A stretch of 64,000 bases of DNA from Vombatus ursinus (GCF_900497805.2 NW_020948983.1:20933202-20997201), one strand, 5' to 3'. Shown: positions 1 to 9,394, numbered from the stretch's first letter. Notes: generated by a model from the sequence alone, not told the origin. Numbers and translations: made by a program.

Positions 1-617
1 AAAATGAGTTCCTTGAATCAATTCCCCAAAGTACTGTGGCATTGGCTTCCTTTATCCTTGATAACCATTACAATGATTTTTAAAATTCAAGAAAAGGTAT
101 ATTTTTTATGCTATTTATTTAGACTATGTTATTGTGGGGAAAAGAACTTCTAACTTTCTGAGAGGCTCATAGGGCCACCTTGGCATTTCCCCATGTAACT
201 GGGCATGGGTGTGTGGGACAAGAATCAACTAATCCATAAACATTTTGCTAAATGCTGGGGATACAAATGGAGGCAAAAGACAGTCACTGCCCTTAAGGAG
301 CTCACAATCTCACAAACTCTATGATATCAGTGCAGGAACACTTTCTTCCATATAGTTCTCACACTGCCTGGCACACAGTAGGTGCTTATTGACTGACTGC
401 CACATTGCTCAGTCTTTCCTCTGACTTTGTGTCTGTAAATAAGCTGAAGTAACAGTAAGTGAGTGGGGAGGCCCTTGTGCCTTTTTCTCCTCTACTTTTA
501 AAACTAGCTCTCAGGAAAGCTCTTATAAAGTTAGAATAATACAATCCAATAGTCATCATTAGTATTACATGACTTCTACTAATTATGCTAATGCTAACGA
601 TTCTCTCTCCTCCACTG

Positions 618-915
618 TGACATGGAGGTGACCCTGTCCTTGAGGGCCACACCAGCAGAACACAAACCTTCCCTCTCCATAGAGACTCTGAACATAGGCC
701 CTAGTGTGGATTGTGTGCCTGGCTTCTATGGACCAGCCTAAGCTAGCTCAGTTAGGAGAGAGAGCCTTATCACCAGGAGGATGACTTTGGAGTGAATCAA
801 TTCCTTAGCAACAACAGTTCACATAGACCATAGATGGTGATCTAGGATTTACTAAGGTAGAGAGGAGTCGAAATCTGCATTGGTGAGGGGAGTACCTACA
901 ACCCTGATAAAATCT
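618..915 (+). repeat. Unclassified interspersed repeat, copy 1
   Basis: About 300 bases share many blocks with 46150-46440, for example GAGGTGACC, a CCAGCAGA-like block, CATAGGCC-like, a CAGCCTA-GCTA block, CTTATCACCA or CTCATCACCA, and TTAGCAACA-like followed by TTTACTAAG. I cannot name the family. Two diverged copies show that it is a dispersed element rather than local unique sequence. Confidence 0.45.
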
Positions 916-1131
916 TGTATCTTCAAAGTGCTGAGGTAGCAGTAATAACAATAATAATCAAGTTGTCACTAACAGTTCCAGCATCTCACAGTTAGAAAGA
1001 AGCTGATGGGTGGGTTATCTATCCCCAGCGCGTATCTGAGCAGGGACCCCTGTACATTACATTTTATGTACATTTATATAAATTGCATTTTATGTAATCC
1101 TTTACCATTGTGAGTGTTTTCATATACCCTC

Positions 1132-1545
1132 TGGGAGGTGGTGTGACATGATGGGAAAAGCACTGGCCTTGGAGTCAGTGGGCCTGAGTTCAAATCCTGC
1201 CACTTATTACCTGTGTGACTTTGGGCAAGGTCACTTACACTCTCATGGCTTTAGCCCTTTCATCTATAAAATGAGGGATTTGAATTAGAATTCAGGGGTT
1301 CTTAACTTTTCTATATGTCACAGACCCTATGGTAATCTGGTGAAGATTATAGATTCCTCAGAATGCTTTAAATATATATAAAAACAAGAAAAAAATTATA
1401 ATGAAATAAAGGGGTAATAAAGAGGAAACTTTCCATTCAAGTTTGTGAACATCTGTGAAATCTATCTATAGACTCCTTAAGGGGTCCCAGGTTCCCAGGG
1501 TAAGAACCCTTGGACTACATCTTAGGTCCTTTCAAGATCTCATTT
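1132..1545 (+). repeat. CORE-SINE split by a small transposon
   Basis: The left part has the typical tRNA-derived SINE order: 'cactggccttggagtcag', then 'gagttcaaatcctgcc', 'acctgtgtgactttgggcaa' and a CATCTATAAAATGAGG block. It breaks off near 1284 and resumes near 1513 with an ACTACATCTTAGGTCCTTTC-type end. The gap is filled by the hAT-type element at 1293-1512, so the SINE is the older insertion. Confidence 0.65.
1293..1512. mobile_element. hAT-type MITE, family B, copy 1
   Basis: Left end CAGGGGTTCTTAAC and right end GGTAAGAACCCTTG are inverted copies of each other, as in non-autonomous hAT transposons. The interior is AT-rich and has no coding capacity. Related copies are at 42326-42542, 43265-43830, 52843-53022 and 55010-55168. 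It sits inside a SINE; the flanks TTGAATTA and TTGGACTA look like a decayed 8-base target duplication. Confidence 0.6.
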
Positions 1546-1680
1546 GATCCTTATAATAACACTGTGAGAGGTAGGGAGGGCAGATGACATTATCCCCACT
1601 TTACAGATGAGAAAACTGAGGCCCAGAGAGGAGTGACTTGCTCAAAGGTATCCAGCTAGTGAATTTAAAATGACTCCCCA
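1520..1680 (-). repeat. CORE-SINE fragment (MIR-like)
   Basis: Antisense MIR-type core: ATCTCATTTGATCCTTATAA, then 'ttacagatgagaaaactgag' and 'gcccagagaggagtgac'. It is followed directly by the poly-T head of a younger WSINE1-like insertion. Confidence 0.6.
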
Positions 1681-1691
1681 CAAATCCTTTC

Positions 1692-1851
1692 TCTTTTTTT
1701 TTTGTTTGTTTTAGGCAATTGGGGGTAAGTGACTTACCCAGGGTCACACAGCTAGTAAGTGTCAAGTGTTTGGTCTGAGGTCAGATTTGAACTCAGGTCC
1801 TTCTGACTTCAGGGCTGGTGATCTATCCACTGAGCCACCTAGCGGCCAGCC
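1692..1851 (-). repeat. tRNA-derived SINE (WSINE1-like)
   Basis: A poly-T head (the A-tail on the minus strand) is followed by the family diagnostic blocks 'gggtaagtgacttaccca', GGTCACACAGCTAGTAAGTG, TTTGAACTCAGGTCC, CTATCCACTGAGCCACCTAG. The 5' tRNA-like end lies at the right. Confidence 0.85.
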
Positions 1852-1859
1852 CACGAATA

Positions 1860-2130
1860 CTTTCTTAATAGAATAGCTAGTATTTATATAGTGACATATA
1901 CAGTCTGCAAAACACTTTACGCTGATTATCTTCTTCTAGCCTCACAATGGTCCTGTGAGAGATGTGGTATTCTATTCCACATTTTAGAGATGGGAGCACA
2001 GGTAATAAGGGAAAATGACTTGTTTGGTATCACTCAACTAGTCTCTGAGGGAGGATTTGAACTGAGAGCTGCCTGGCTCCAAGTTCAGAACTCTGTCCCC
2101 TGTACCACCAGCTGCCTTCTGCATAGATTC
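1860..2130 (-). repeat. CORE-SINE (antisense)
   Basis: Antisense order: AATAGCTAGTATTTATATAG, CACTTTACG, CTCACAATGGTCCTGTGAGA, an ACTTGTTTGGTATCAC block and GAGGATTTGAACTGAGAG, ending near TACCACCAGCTGCC. An 81-codon open frame over it is a repeat shadow. Confidence 0.65.
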
Positions 2131-2309
2131 ACCTAGGGCAGGTCATGTTTATGCATGGGGGCATCATCCCGACTGGGAGAAAATTTGGGGACCTGTGGTC
2201 TCTCTGGGCATTCCCAGAGCTCTCATCCATGGCCCCCCTTCAATTCCTGCTTACCCTTCCCTGCTTTCCCTTTCATTTTCTTTCCTCTAGTGGGTAATCA
2301 AGGCAGTTA

Positions 2310-2373
2310 ACAGCAGCAGTAGCAGTAGGAGCAGTAGTAGTAGCAGTAGCACCAGCAGCAATAGTAGTATGTG
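2310..2373. repeat. AGC/AGT triplet-rich tract
   Basis: An imperfect run of AGC, AGT and AGG/ACC triplets about 60 bases long, intronic. It grades into the TA/TG-rich tract to the right. Confidence 0.85.
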
Positions 2374-3035
2374 TTTATGTGTATATATATGTATATGTAT
2401 GCATATATGTATACCCATACAGAGTCAATTCAACAATGTAAATACAAGATTTAATCAGCGTAAATTGGAGGCAATTTCTGAGGGAAGGTTCTAGCATTCA
2501 GGGAGTAAAGATACACATACACAAATACATATACATATTATATACAAACACATAACATATATGTTATATATGTACCTGTATATGTGTATATGCACACATA
2601 TGTATTACACTGATGATATCACAGGTCCAGACCATAGAAATAACAAAAAATATTTTGTTGTGTATTACATCCAAATTAATAATTTATTATTTTGGTCAGG
2701 ACCTGTGATTTTATCAGTTTAGGGAACTTGCAGTGAAAATTTCTTCCACTGATACGTACATATTTATAATATATGTGTGCATGCATATATATATATATCT
2801 TTATGTATATATGCCCAGAAAAATGTATGTGTGTGTGTATATATGTATGTGTGTATATATATATACATATATATATATATACACATATGTCATGCTACCT
2901 CTGTGTTATATATAATGCATATAAAAGAGCTTTGAAAATGGCAAAATGTTATAGGTAAACCAATAAGTATTATACATACATATACATATATGTGTATGTG
3001 TATATACATACATACACACATAATACATACACATA
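2374..3035. repeat. TA/TG-rich low-complexity block
   Basis: Alternating ATAT, GTAT, ACAC and ACAT tracts are broken by short unique pieces (about 2425-2510 and 2600-2760). Two overlapping open frames of about 60 codons here (Tyr, Ile, Cys, Val-rich) are artefacts of the dinucleotide repeats. Confidence 0.85.
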
Positions 3036-3189
3036 CACACACACCCCTCTCCAAGCTACCACCTTCTCTCTGAGATACCTTTAATTTACTCTGTATATAT
3101 CTTATATTCGCATTGTCATTTACCAGTATTTATAAAAGTACCTAGCACAGTACTTGCTAACTTGTCTATAATCCAGATGGTTTTAGCTT

Positions 3190-3312
3190 TCTGGGGTCAC
3201 TAAGAAATGAATTGCTCACCCATGGGTCACACAGCCAGTTTGCTTCAGAGTCAAGGCTTGAATCCAGATACTCTTGACTTCAAGGTAGCCCTCTATCCAT
3301 TATGCCACATTT
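3190..3312 (-). repeat. CORE-SINE fragment
   Basis: Antisense SINE blocks: a GGGTCACACAGCCAGT block, TTGAATCCAGATACTCTTGA and CTATCCATTATGCCACA. Confidence 0.55.
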
Positions 3313-3705
3313 ATTTGTATTGTTTATCTTTATAGTAATTACTGACCATTCTGGAGAAGCTGACTGCCATTCATTGCTCAGATTAGGCTGGCTTCCCAAG
3401 CGTGTCTCTGACATGTGCAGTAGAATAGTCAGTCTCCAGACTTGGTGAGATCATTGGCAATCTTGCTGGATGACCATTTAGTAGATTTATGGTAAAGGTA
3501 TGGGTCGGAGATGGATGTCAGGGTCCCTTCCATTGCTGAGATTCTATGCCTTTGTAACCTGGCCTAGAAACTTCCAACTTCATTCCCAGATTGATGAAAG
3601 AGGAGTAAAAGGGAAAGAAGTAGCATTACTCAGAGTGCAGTGGGAGAGGACACTTTCAGAGCTGGGCTCCCACTGATGGCTCTCAAACACTCTGCCCTTT
3701 TCTAG

Positions 3706-3754
3706 GTGTTGATTGGAAGATGACAGATGTGCAGATTGCCACCAAACTTAAAGG
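3706..3754 (+). CDS. ALPK3: ALPK3 internal exon, late alpha-kinase domain
   Basis: A short 49-base exon bounded by a TTTTCTAG acceptor and a GTAAGTGG donor. Reading in the frame that joins the next exon gives VDWKMTDVQIATKLKG, which I recognise as the part of ALPK3 just before the C-terminal end of its alpha-kinase domain. The exon starts after the first base of a codon and ends two bases into a Gly codon completed by the G at 4532. ALPK3 is an atypical protein kinase of cardiac and skeletal muscle, linked in humans to cardiomyopathy. The flanking intron (3755-4531) holds a MITE. Confidence 0.85.
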
Positions 3755-4531
3755 GTAAGTGGTTCTTAGGACCTGGGCAGCTGCTGTGTTGGCCTCCAGG
3801 GCCCTGCTCCGTTCTCTCCTCTTATGACCACCTCCCTCCCCCTCCCCTTGTGTTGGAGATCTAAACGTCCATCTGGCTCTTTATCCTCTGAGAGAATGTG
3901 GCTTGTGGATGGGCTATATCAGAGGTGGGGAACCTTCGACCTCGAGGCCCCATGTGGTCCTCTAGGTCCTTAAGTGTGGTCCTTTGACTGAATCCAAACT
4001 TCACAGAGCAAAGGGCCACACTTGAGGACCTAGAAGACCACATGGGGCCTTGAAGCTGAAGGTTCCCCACATCTGGGCTACACTGTAACATCCTGGGGAT
4101 CACTGAATTCTCTTTGCCCCAAATCCCCTCTACCCTGCTTCATTTCCTCTTTCCCCAGTATGGATAATGAGTTTCCGTGCCTGAGATTTATAATACGGCC
4201 TCCTGGGGATTAGGGATCCCTAGCCTCTGCATCATGCTGCACAATAAGACATGACGGAATCTGCCAGTTTCTAATAGGGCAAAATTGCCTACTGGCCACA
4301 GCTAGGAGTCATGAGGAAGTGGGGCACCGAGGTAGTAGTGGCAGGCATCCCATAGCCCACTTCTCCTGGACGACTGGGTGATCAGCTCCAGGTTAGACAG
4401 GTGAAGGCTGTCTCCTGTGGTTGTCAGTTCTGAGTCCTAGGGCTGATGGTCACCCCAGGGCTGGGGGAGGAGGTCACAGAGAGTGGACAAGAATTCTCTA
4501 GGGTCCCAGTTTTTGCTCTGTTTGGCTACAG
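3755..4531 (+). other. ALPK3: ALPK3 intron
   Basis: A 777-base intron between the two recognised ALPK3 exons. It contains the palindromic hAT-type MITE at 3920-4075; the rest shows no repeat or gene that I recognise. Confidence 0.8.
3920..4075. mobile_element. Palindromic hAT-type MITE, family A, copy 1
   Basis: The element is nearly self-complementary over its whole length: left CAGAGGTGGGGAACCTTC, right GAAGGTTCCCCACATCTG, and the inner TCTAGGTCCT and AGGACCTAGA blocks also pair. Flanks GGCTATAT (3912-3919) and GGCTACAC (4076-4083) look like an aged 8-base target duplication, as expected for hAT elements. Copies of the family recur at 43322-43509 and 57331-57484. Confidence 0.75.
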
Positions 4532-4883
4532 GTACCAAGGTCTCAAGGAAAGCTGTTTTCCAGGCCTCCTTGAGCAGTTTGCTGTTTCACATCAATGCAA
4601 CACCCACTGTGAGATGCTGGGGCTGAAGTCTCTCAAGAGCCTTGAGACTCTTTATCCCATGGCCAAGGCAAAGGGCTCCAAGAGCCCCTCCTCGGGCAGG
4701 AAAGCCCCATCAGCCACTCAGTTGAGTCCCCAGCTTCAGAAGAAAGGTCATCCCAGCCCCCAGGGATCCCGGAAAAGCACCTCAAACTTGAAGGCTGTCC
4801 CTAGGTCCTCTGAGACTGCTGATACACAGTTGAATAGCCAACCTGCTGCCCAGGAAAGAGGCTTCAAGGCTCAGGGCATGTGA
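4532..4883 (+). CDS. ALPK3: ALPK3 last coding exon: end of alpha-kinase domain and C-terminal tail
   Basis: The acceptor is TTTGGCTACAG. The exon completes Gly and continues YQGLKESCFPGLLEQFAVSH, then QCNTHCEMLGL. The Cys-x3-Cys preceded by His is the zinc-binding end found in alpha-kinases such as TRPM7 and eEF2K (family knowledge). After this the chain becomes a Ser/Pro/Lys-rich, probably disordered tail (AKAKGSKSPSSGRKAPS, then SPQLQKKGHPSPQGSRKS) and stops at TGA 4881-4883 after QERGFKAQGM. It contributes about 117 residues. The match to the recalled human ALPK3 C-terminus and the position just upstream of SLC28A1 on the same strand agree with human 15q25. Confidence 0.92.
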
Positions 4884-6460
4884 TATCATGACTGGAGGCT
4901 GGAGGGCCTCCACCCAGATTAAAGACCAACCAGCAAACAATTCAAACCAAACAGTTCAAACCAGACAGTAAACATCCTAAGACAGAAGGGGAAAAAATGG
5001 GTGGGCGGAGCCCCTTTTGCAGGAGTGCTCTCTCCCATATGTAAGAGGTCTCTTCATTCTCCTCCAGCCTCAGAGTGACAAGATCCACAGTGTAGAAAGC
5101 TGTGCCAGGGGTCTCATTGGGGTACCTGGGACCTCAAGGAAGAACGCAGGGATCAGTTGGCATGGTTTGTGCCGATCTCTGTTTCATTCATTCGAGGCCT
5201 CAGTGCATGTCTAAGTATGGAGTCCCATAGCCTCTCTCCAGGCTTGGTGGACAGAAAGGGAGACAGGTCAAACCCTTGGCATGGCACAGTGCCTGGGCCT
5301 TATGTGCTCTGAGAGCACCACAGTGCTGGGTGTCAGAGGCCTCTCACGTGGTGCCCTCCACGACGTTTACAGTTGCTCTTGGCTCGAGGACCGCTCTGCA
5401 TCCCTAGGCCAGATGCTCACACTGCCCTCATCGTAGCCAGATTCTGAAGTGTGTGTTGTTTCTGACTGCTCTGGGCGGAGGCCTTCCTGTTTCAGTATTG
5501 CTTGGCACTGAATCCTTGACATTAACCAAAGCTACTTGACCCTGTTTGTGGGGTCCTGTTTGCTGGCAACCACCAACCCCAGGGTCTGTTCAACTCCTAG
5601 ACACTTTGCCTCCTGTAGCCTGGCTCCACTTTTAACTAACCTGCCTCAGTGCTCAGGGGAGAAGAAGCATGACCCTTCCCAGAGTTTCTCCCCTAGCATC
5701 CCCTCTGTTTGTCTTGTGAGTAATAACAATGAAGGGCATTCACTTTCGCTTTCCCCATTTCCCTCTTAATTGCCAATTCCTTTTCTCCCTAAAGGCTTTT
5801 ACTTCCTCTTCCCCGGGCTGAGTCAGCACCGTTCTTTGCTTAGAAGTGGGGTCCAGACTCCACCCTGGCATAAGGGAAATTGCTGCCTCTGCTTGCATCT
5901 CTCATTTTATTCCCTTTCTCAAGTTTGATCTGGGCTACTAATGCCATGGGGCCCTGCCCAGTGGGATTGAGAGTTGGCATCAGCAGCTATGGCACATGGG
6001 CTGGTGCTTAGTGGAAGAGGTCTGGGGGCCCTCTCTGAGGTAGAGAGTTTGGAGCCACCGTGATTCTTAGATATTCCTGCATAGTCAATGCCTGAGGGTT
6101 GGGTTTAAAATAATTTTCTGCTCAGGGTAGAATGTGTGTTGGGTGAGGTGGGTAGGCAGGGAGGGAGGAAGGAACCAGTCCAGCTCTGAGGTTCTAGATC
6201 TCTATGTCTAGGCTCTCAGACTGAGACCTGGGATCCTGGGGGACAGGTAGTAGCCCCCCTGATCCATTTCTTTGATTCTGGATTTCTCTTTATGGGCTCC
6301 AAAAAGAAACTGTAGCCCTAGGCCAAGGAGCTCAGCCGGAGTACAGCAACTCCGTCCTGAGTATCGCTTGTTCTGGTCTGTGCTGGGATGGGTACACCTT
6401 ACATGGTGACAGGGACTTGTGTGCTCCACTTTGAATGCAATAAAGGCAATGAGTGCTTGT
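4884..6460 (+). other. ALPK3: Probable ALPK3 3' untranslated region
   Basis: No open frame, exon or interspersed repeat of note is seen after the TGA until an AATAAA at 6439-6444, followed by T/GT-rich sequence. The extent is inferred from this first good polyadenylation signal; an earlier variant signal could be used. Confidence 0.5.
6439..6444 (+). terminator. ALPK3: Candidate ALPK3 polyadenylation signal AATAAA
   Basis: A canonical AATAAA lies 1.55 kb after the ALPK3 stop codon, with a T-rich and GT-containing stretch 20-45 bases downstream as expected of a cleavage region. It sits just before an L2 fragment. Confidence 0.5.
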
Positions 6461-6519
6461 CCATTTGGTTTCTCTTTCTTCAGTAATGGATGCTGGGGTT
6501 ATGGTTCTCCGCCTTCTGG

Positions 6520-6645
6520 TCATTCAGTCAGCATTTATTAAGTGCCAACTATATGCCAGGCCCTGGCTAAGTACTGGGAATACAGTTCCTTGTGGCAGTC
6601 CCTGTCCATGAGGAGCTTGGATTCCAATGGGGTTGTCATCTCTTG
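6520..6645 (-). repeat. L2 3'-end fragment (antisense)
   Basis: The antisense L2 tail: TCAGTCAGCATTTATTAAGT, then 'ccaactatatgccaggccct' and TACTGGGAATACA, followed by a CATGAGGAGCTTGGATTC block. Confidence 0.65.
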
Positions 6646-6724
6646 AATTTCTGGGCACATAGGGCCCTGACTTGGGCATTGGACAGATCAGAAAATAAAT
6701 CAGGCCCAAATCTCAAGTCCTATT

Positions 6725-7110
6725 TTAAAAAATTAATTAATTTATTTTTAGTTTACAACATTCACTTTCATAAGATTTTGAGTTTCAAATTCTCCCCACC
6801 CTTTCCTACCCTCCCCGCCCCAAGATGGCATGCAATCTGATATAGGCCACACATGTATGATCATATTAAATATATTTCCACATTAGTCATGTTGTAAAAG
6901 AAAAATCAGAACAAAAGGGAAAAACCACGAGAAAAAAAAGCAAAAAGAGAAAATAGTAGGCTTCGATTTGCATTCAGACTCCATAGTTCTTTCTCTGGAT
7001 GTGGATAGCATTTTCCATCAAGAGTCCCCTGGAGCTGTCCTAGATCACTGAATTGCTCAGAAGGGCTAAGTCTGACAAAGTCAGTCATTGCACAATGTGG
7101 CTGTTACTGT
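6725..7110 (-). repeat. L1 3'-UTR-type fragment
   Basis: A T/A-rich head is followed by sequence with a pyrimidine-rich TTCTCCCCACCCTTTCC block and an AAAAGGGAAAAACCACGAG block, then CATTCAGACTCCATAGTTC. Its composition and the adjoining, related piece suggest the 3' end of a marsupial LINE-1 on the minus strand. Family assignment is by general resemblance. Confidence 0.45.
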
Positions 7111-7369
7111 CAAGTCCTATTTTTTTTTTTAAAATAAGTTTCTATTGGCTGATGTCTTTTATTTTTTACATCATTATAATTTTTTCCATTATCCTTCCCC
7201 CTCCCAGAGAGCCATCCCGTATAACACATAGTATTTTTAAAAGGAAAAAAAAAAAGAAGAGGGAAAAATCAGCACAGTAGATACATTGAAAAAGTCTGAA
7301 AACATGTGCTATGTAACACCTGTGGACTTCTTACCTCCACAAAGGGGTGAGGGTGGACTCTCACACCTC

Positions 7370-7525
7370 TTTTTTTTTTTTGCTTTTTGGTGAGGCAATC
7401 GGGGTTAAGTGACTTGCCCAGGGTCACACAGCTAGTGAGTGTTATGTGTCTGAGGTCAAACTTGAACTCAGGTCCTCCTGATTCCAATGCCAGAGCTCTA
7501 TTCACTGCGCCACCTAGCTGCCCCA
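7370..7525 (-). repeat. tRNA-derived SINE (WSINE1-like), first of a pair
   Basis: A poly-T head then GGGGTTAAGTGACTTGCCCA, GGTCACACAGCTAGTGAGTG, CTTGAACTCAGGTCCTCCTG, and ATTCACTGCGCCACCTAGCT. It is immediately followed by a second copy in the same orientation. Confidence 0.88.
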
Positions 7526-7539
7526 AATGTTGTTTGCTT

Positions 7540-7703
7540 TGTTTGTTTGTTTGTTTTGTTTTTATATATGAGGCAATTGGGGTTAAGTGACTTGCCCAGA
7601 GTCACACAGCTAGTGAATGTTATGTGTCTGAGGCCAGACTTGAACTCAGGTCTTCCTGACTCTGGGGTCAACACTCTATCCACTGCGCCACCTAGCTGCC
7701 CCT
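7540..7703 (-). repeat. tRNA-derived SINE (WSINE1-like), second of a pair
   Basis: It has a GTTT-rich head and the same internal blocks as the neighbouring copy, ending CTATCCACTGCGCCACCTAG. The head-to-tail arrangement suggests one SINE landed in or beside the A-tail of another. Confidence 0.88.
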
Positions 7704-8088
7704 CATACCTCTTTCTGAGTCATGCTTCTCAAGTCCTATGATTCCCTGAGCATCTAAGCACACTACACATTTCAAACCCAACGAGGCCGTTACAGTAAAA
7801 GCTGGCTTCATTCATTTTGTAATCATCAGCCCTTCCCTAGTTCTTTTCACCTCTGGTCAAGAAAAAGCCTGTGGTAGTCGGGGGAGAAGCAGAACTAGGG
7901 GCATCTTAGAAAGCTCCCATCCTCCCTCAGTGAGTGGGATTTATCTGATTGTTGCCCCTGCTGCCATTTTCAGAAAGCGTTAAGCCTAAAACCTGGCTAG
8001 TCTGATCACCCACCCCTCCCCCATGTTGCCCTTCCCAGGTTTCTTTCTGATCAAGCTCTCCACTTTCCCTCTAGTTTGTTATTTCTTT

Positions 8089-8440
8089 GATTAGTGATGA
8101 TAATAGCTCACATGTGTAACACTTTAGGTCTTACAAAATCTTTTGCTCATAGCAACCCCCGAAATGGGGAGGGCGCAATGCAAGTATTCTTAATCTTGTT
8201 TATGGGTAGGAGAACTGAAGTTGGGTGGCTTTGTTTGAGCCAAGATCTAGTAAGCTTCAGATACGAAAATTTATTAAATACCTGCTGTATGAAAACCAAG
8301 GAACATCATTATTTGGTGAATAGAGTGTAGAACATGGAGCCAAGAAGACCTGGGTTCAGATCCTGCCTTTGACCTTTACTGTGTGACCATGGGCAAGTCA
8401 CCTAATATCTCTGAGTGCCAGGCAACCAGACTCTCATTCA
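8089..8440. repeat. Degraded CORE-SINE pieces, both orientations
   Basis: 8089-8240 reads as a decayed antisense SINE (ATAATAGCTCACATGTGTAA, ACACTTTAGGTCTTACAAA). 8318-8440 is a sense piece (GAGCCAAGAAGACCTGGGTT, CTGTGTGACCATGGGCAAGT). Between them at 8251 is an L2-like motif that recurs at 8541. Confidence 0.5.
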
Positions 8441-8445
8441 TAGAT

Positions 8446-8535
8446 GGGCAGCTAGATGGTGTAGTGGATAGAATGGTGGCTTTAAAGTCAGGAAGACTTG
8501 AGTACAGAATCCTACCTCTGACACTTACTAGGTCT
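8446..8535 (+). repeat. tRNA-derived SINE fragment (WSINE1-like), sense
   Basis: GGGCAGCTAGATGGTGTAGT, GGATAGAATGGTGGC, GTCAGGAAGACTTGAGT and TGACACTTACTAGGT. It is truncated at its 3' side. Confidence 0.7.
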
Positions 8536-8720
8536 CCACTGTAAGCTTCAGATCAAAAAACTCATTCAACAATATTTATTATACACCTGTTGTATGCAAA
8601 TCACAAAGCATTATGTTTAGTGGAAAAGTGATTTAATTTCTCTCTGCCTCAGTTTCTTTATAAAATAATCTAATTCCCAGGATTATTGTTAGAATCAAAT
8701 GAGGTTAATGTGTAAAATGC

Positions 8721-9040
8721 TCATAAGATGAATGAACAAATTTTTTTTTAACTTTTTTTTTTTAATTTTTGGGCAATTGGGGTTAAGTGACTTGCCCAGG
8801 GTCACATAGCTAGTAAGTGTCAAGTGTTTGGTCTGAGGCCGAATTTGAACTCAGGTTCTCCTGACTTCAGGGCTGGTGCTCTATCCACTTCACCACCTAG
8901 CTGCCCCTATGAATGAACAAATTTATTAATCACTTACTACATGTAAAACTCTGTGCTAAATGCTGGGGATACAAGTATAAAAGGAAGATAATCCTTCAAA
9001 GAGCTTATATCCTAATGAGGGAGGCAACACAGAGAAGGTT
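8721..9040 (-). repeat. L2 3'-end fragment interrupted by a SINE
   Basis: The antisense L2 tail ATGAATGAACAAATTTATTA, 'atcacttactacatg', AATGCTGGGGATACAAG and CTTATATCCTAATGAGGG. The WSINE1-like element at 8744-8907 is inserted near its beginning. Confidence 0.65.
8744..8907 (-). repeat. tRNA-derived SINE (WSINE1-like) with clear target-site duplication
   Basis: A poly-T head, GGGGTTAAGTGACTTGCCCA, a GGTCACATAGCTAGTAAGTG block, and TATCCACTTCACCACCTAGC. It is bracketed by identical copies of ATGAATGAACAAATTT at 8728-8743 and 8909-8924, the hallmark of LINE-driven retroposition. Exact duplication indicates a fairly young insertion. Confidence 0.92.
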
Positions 9041-9149
9041 TCAACTTCAAGTCAGATGGGATGGTGTATTTCCACTGTAGGGACAAAGTTTAGCAGCAAA
9101 TCAGATGGTAATATCTCTTCTTTAATGCCATTTCCACTGATTAAATCAT

Positions 9150-9287
9150 ATCAGTTTAGATTTAGAGCCAGAAGGGACCTTAGAAATTTGAGCAAACTGA
9201 GGGAAACAGGTTGTGACTTGCCAAGCTACTTAATACAGCTAATGTCTGAGGCAGGATTTGAACTCAGGTCTTCCTGACAAGAAGTCC
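9150..9287 (-). repeat. CORE-SINE fragment
   Basis: 'agagccagaagggaccttag', 'aaactgagggaaacagg', GAGGCAGGATTTGAACTCAG and GTCTTCCTGACAAGAAGTCC, antisense. Confidence 0.65.
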
Positions 9288-9394
9288 ACTACTATTCCCT
9301 GCTTCTCTTTTTAAGCTTTGCAAATCTTAAAATGGCATATAAGGGCTAGCTATTCTTCTTCTTCTCCCCTCTAACACTGCCACCACTGTAGTCC

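Larger units (their letters stand above)
1..3705 (+). other. ALPK3: Upstream intron of ALPK3 (partial)
   Basis: No coding exon is recognisable before 3706. The stretch holds a short L2-like piece (about 215-320), an unclassified repeat (618-915), a SINE split by a small hAT element (1132-1545), further SINEs, a triplet-rich and TA/TG-rich low-complexity block (2310-3035) and a degraded SINE near 3190-3310. Assignment to the ALPK3 intron is inferred from the phase-compatible exon at 3706; the preceding kinase exons must lie left of the window. Confidence 0.7.
7115..7735 (-). repeat. L1 3'-UTR-type fragment interrupted by two SINEs
   Basis: This begins with a poly-T run (A-tail on the minus strand), then TTCCCCCTCCCAGAGAGCC, a TATAACA block, 'acattgaaaaagtctgaaaa', and 'acctgtggacttcttacctc'. 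It is clearly the same family as 61430-61690. Two WSINE1-like elements interrupt it at 7370-7703; CTCACACCTCTT before and CTCATACCTCTT after them look like the target duplication. Confidence 0.6.

Noticed and set aside
3700-4883. Possible separate small gene from the 145-codon frame starting at 4446
   Set aside because: The first part of that frame is intron. From 4532 on it is the ALPK3 last exon, supported by the acceptor and the match to the kinase end.
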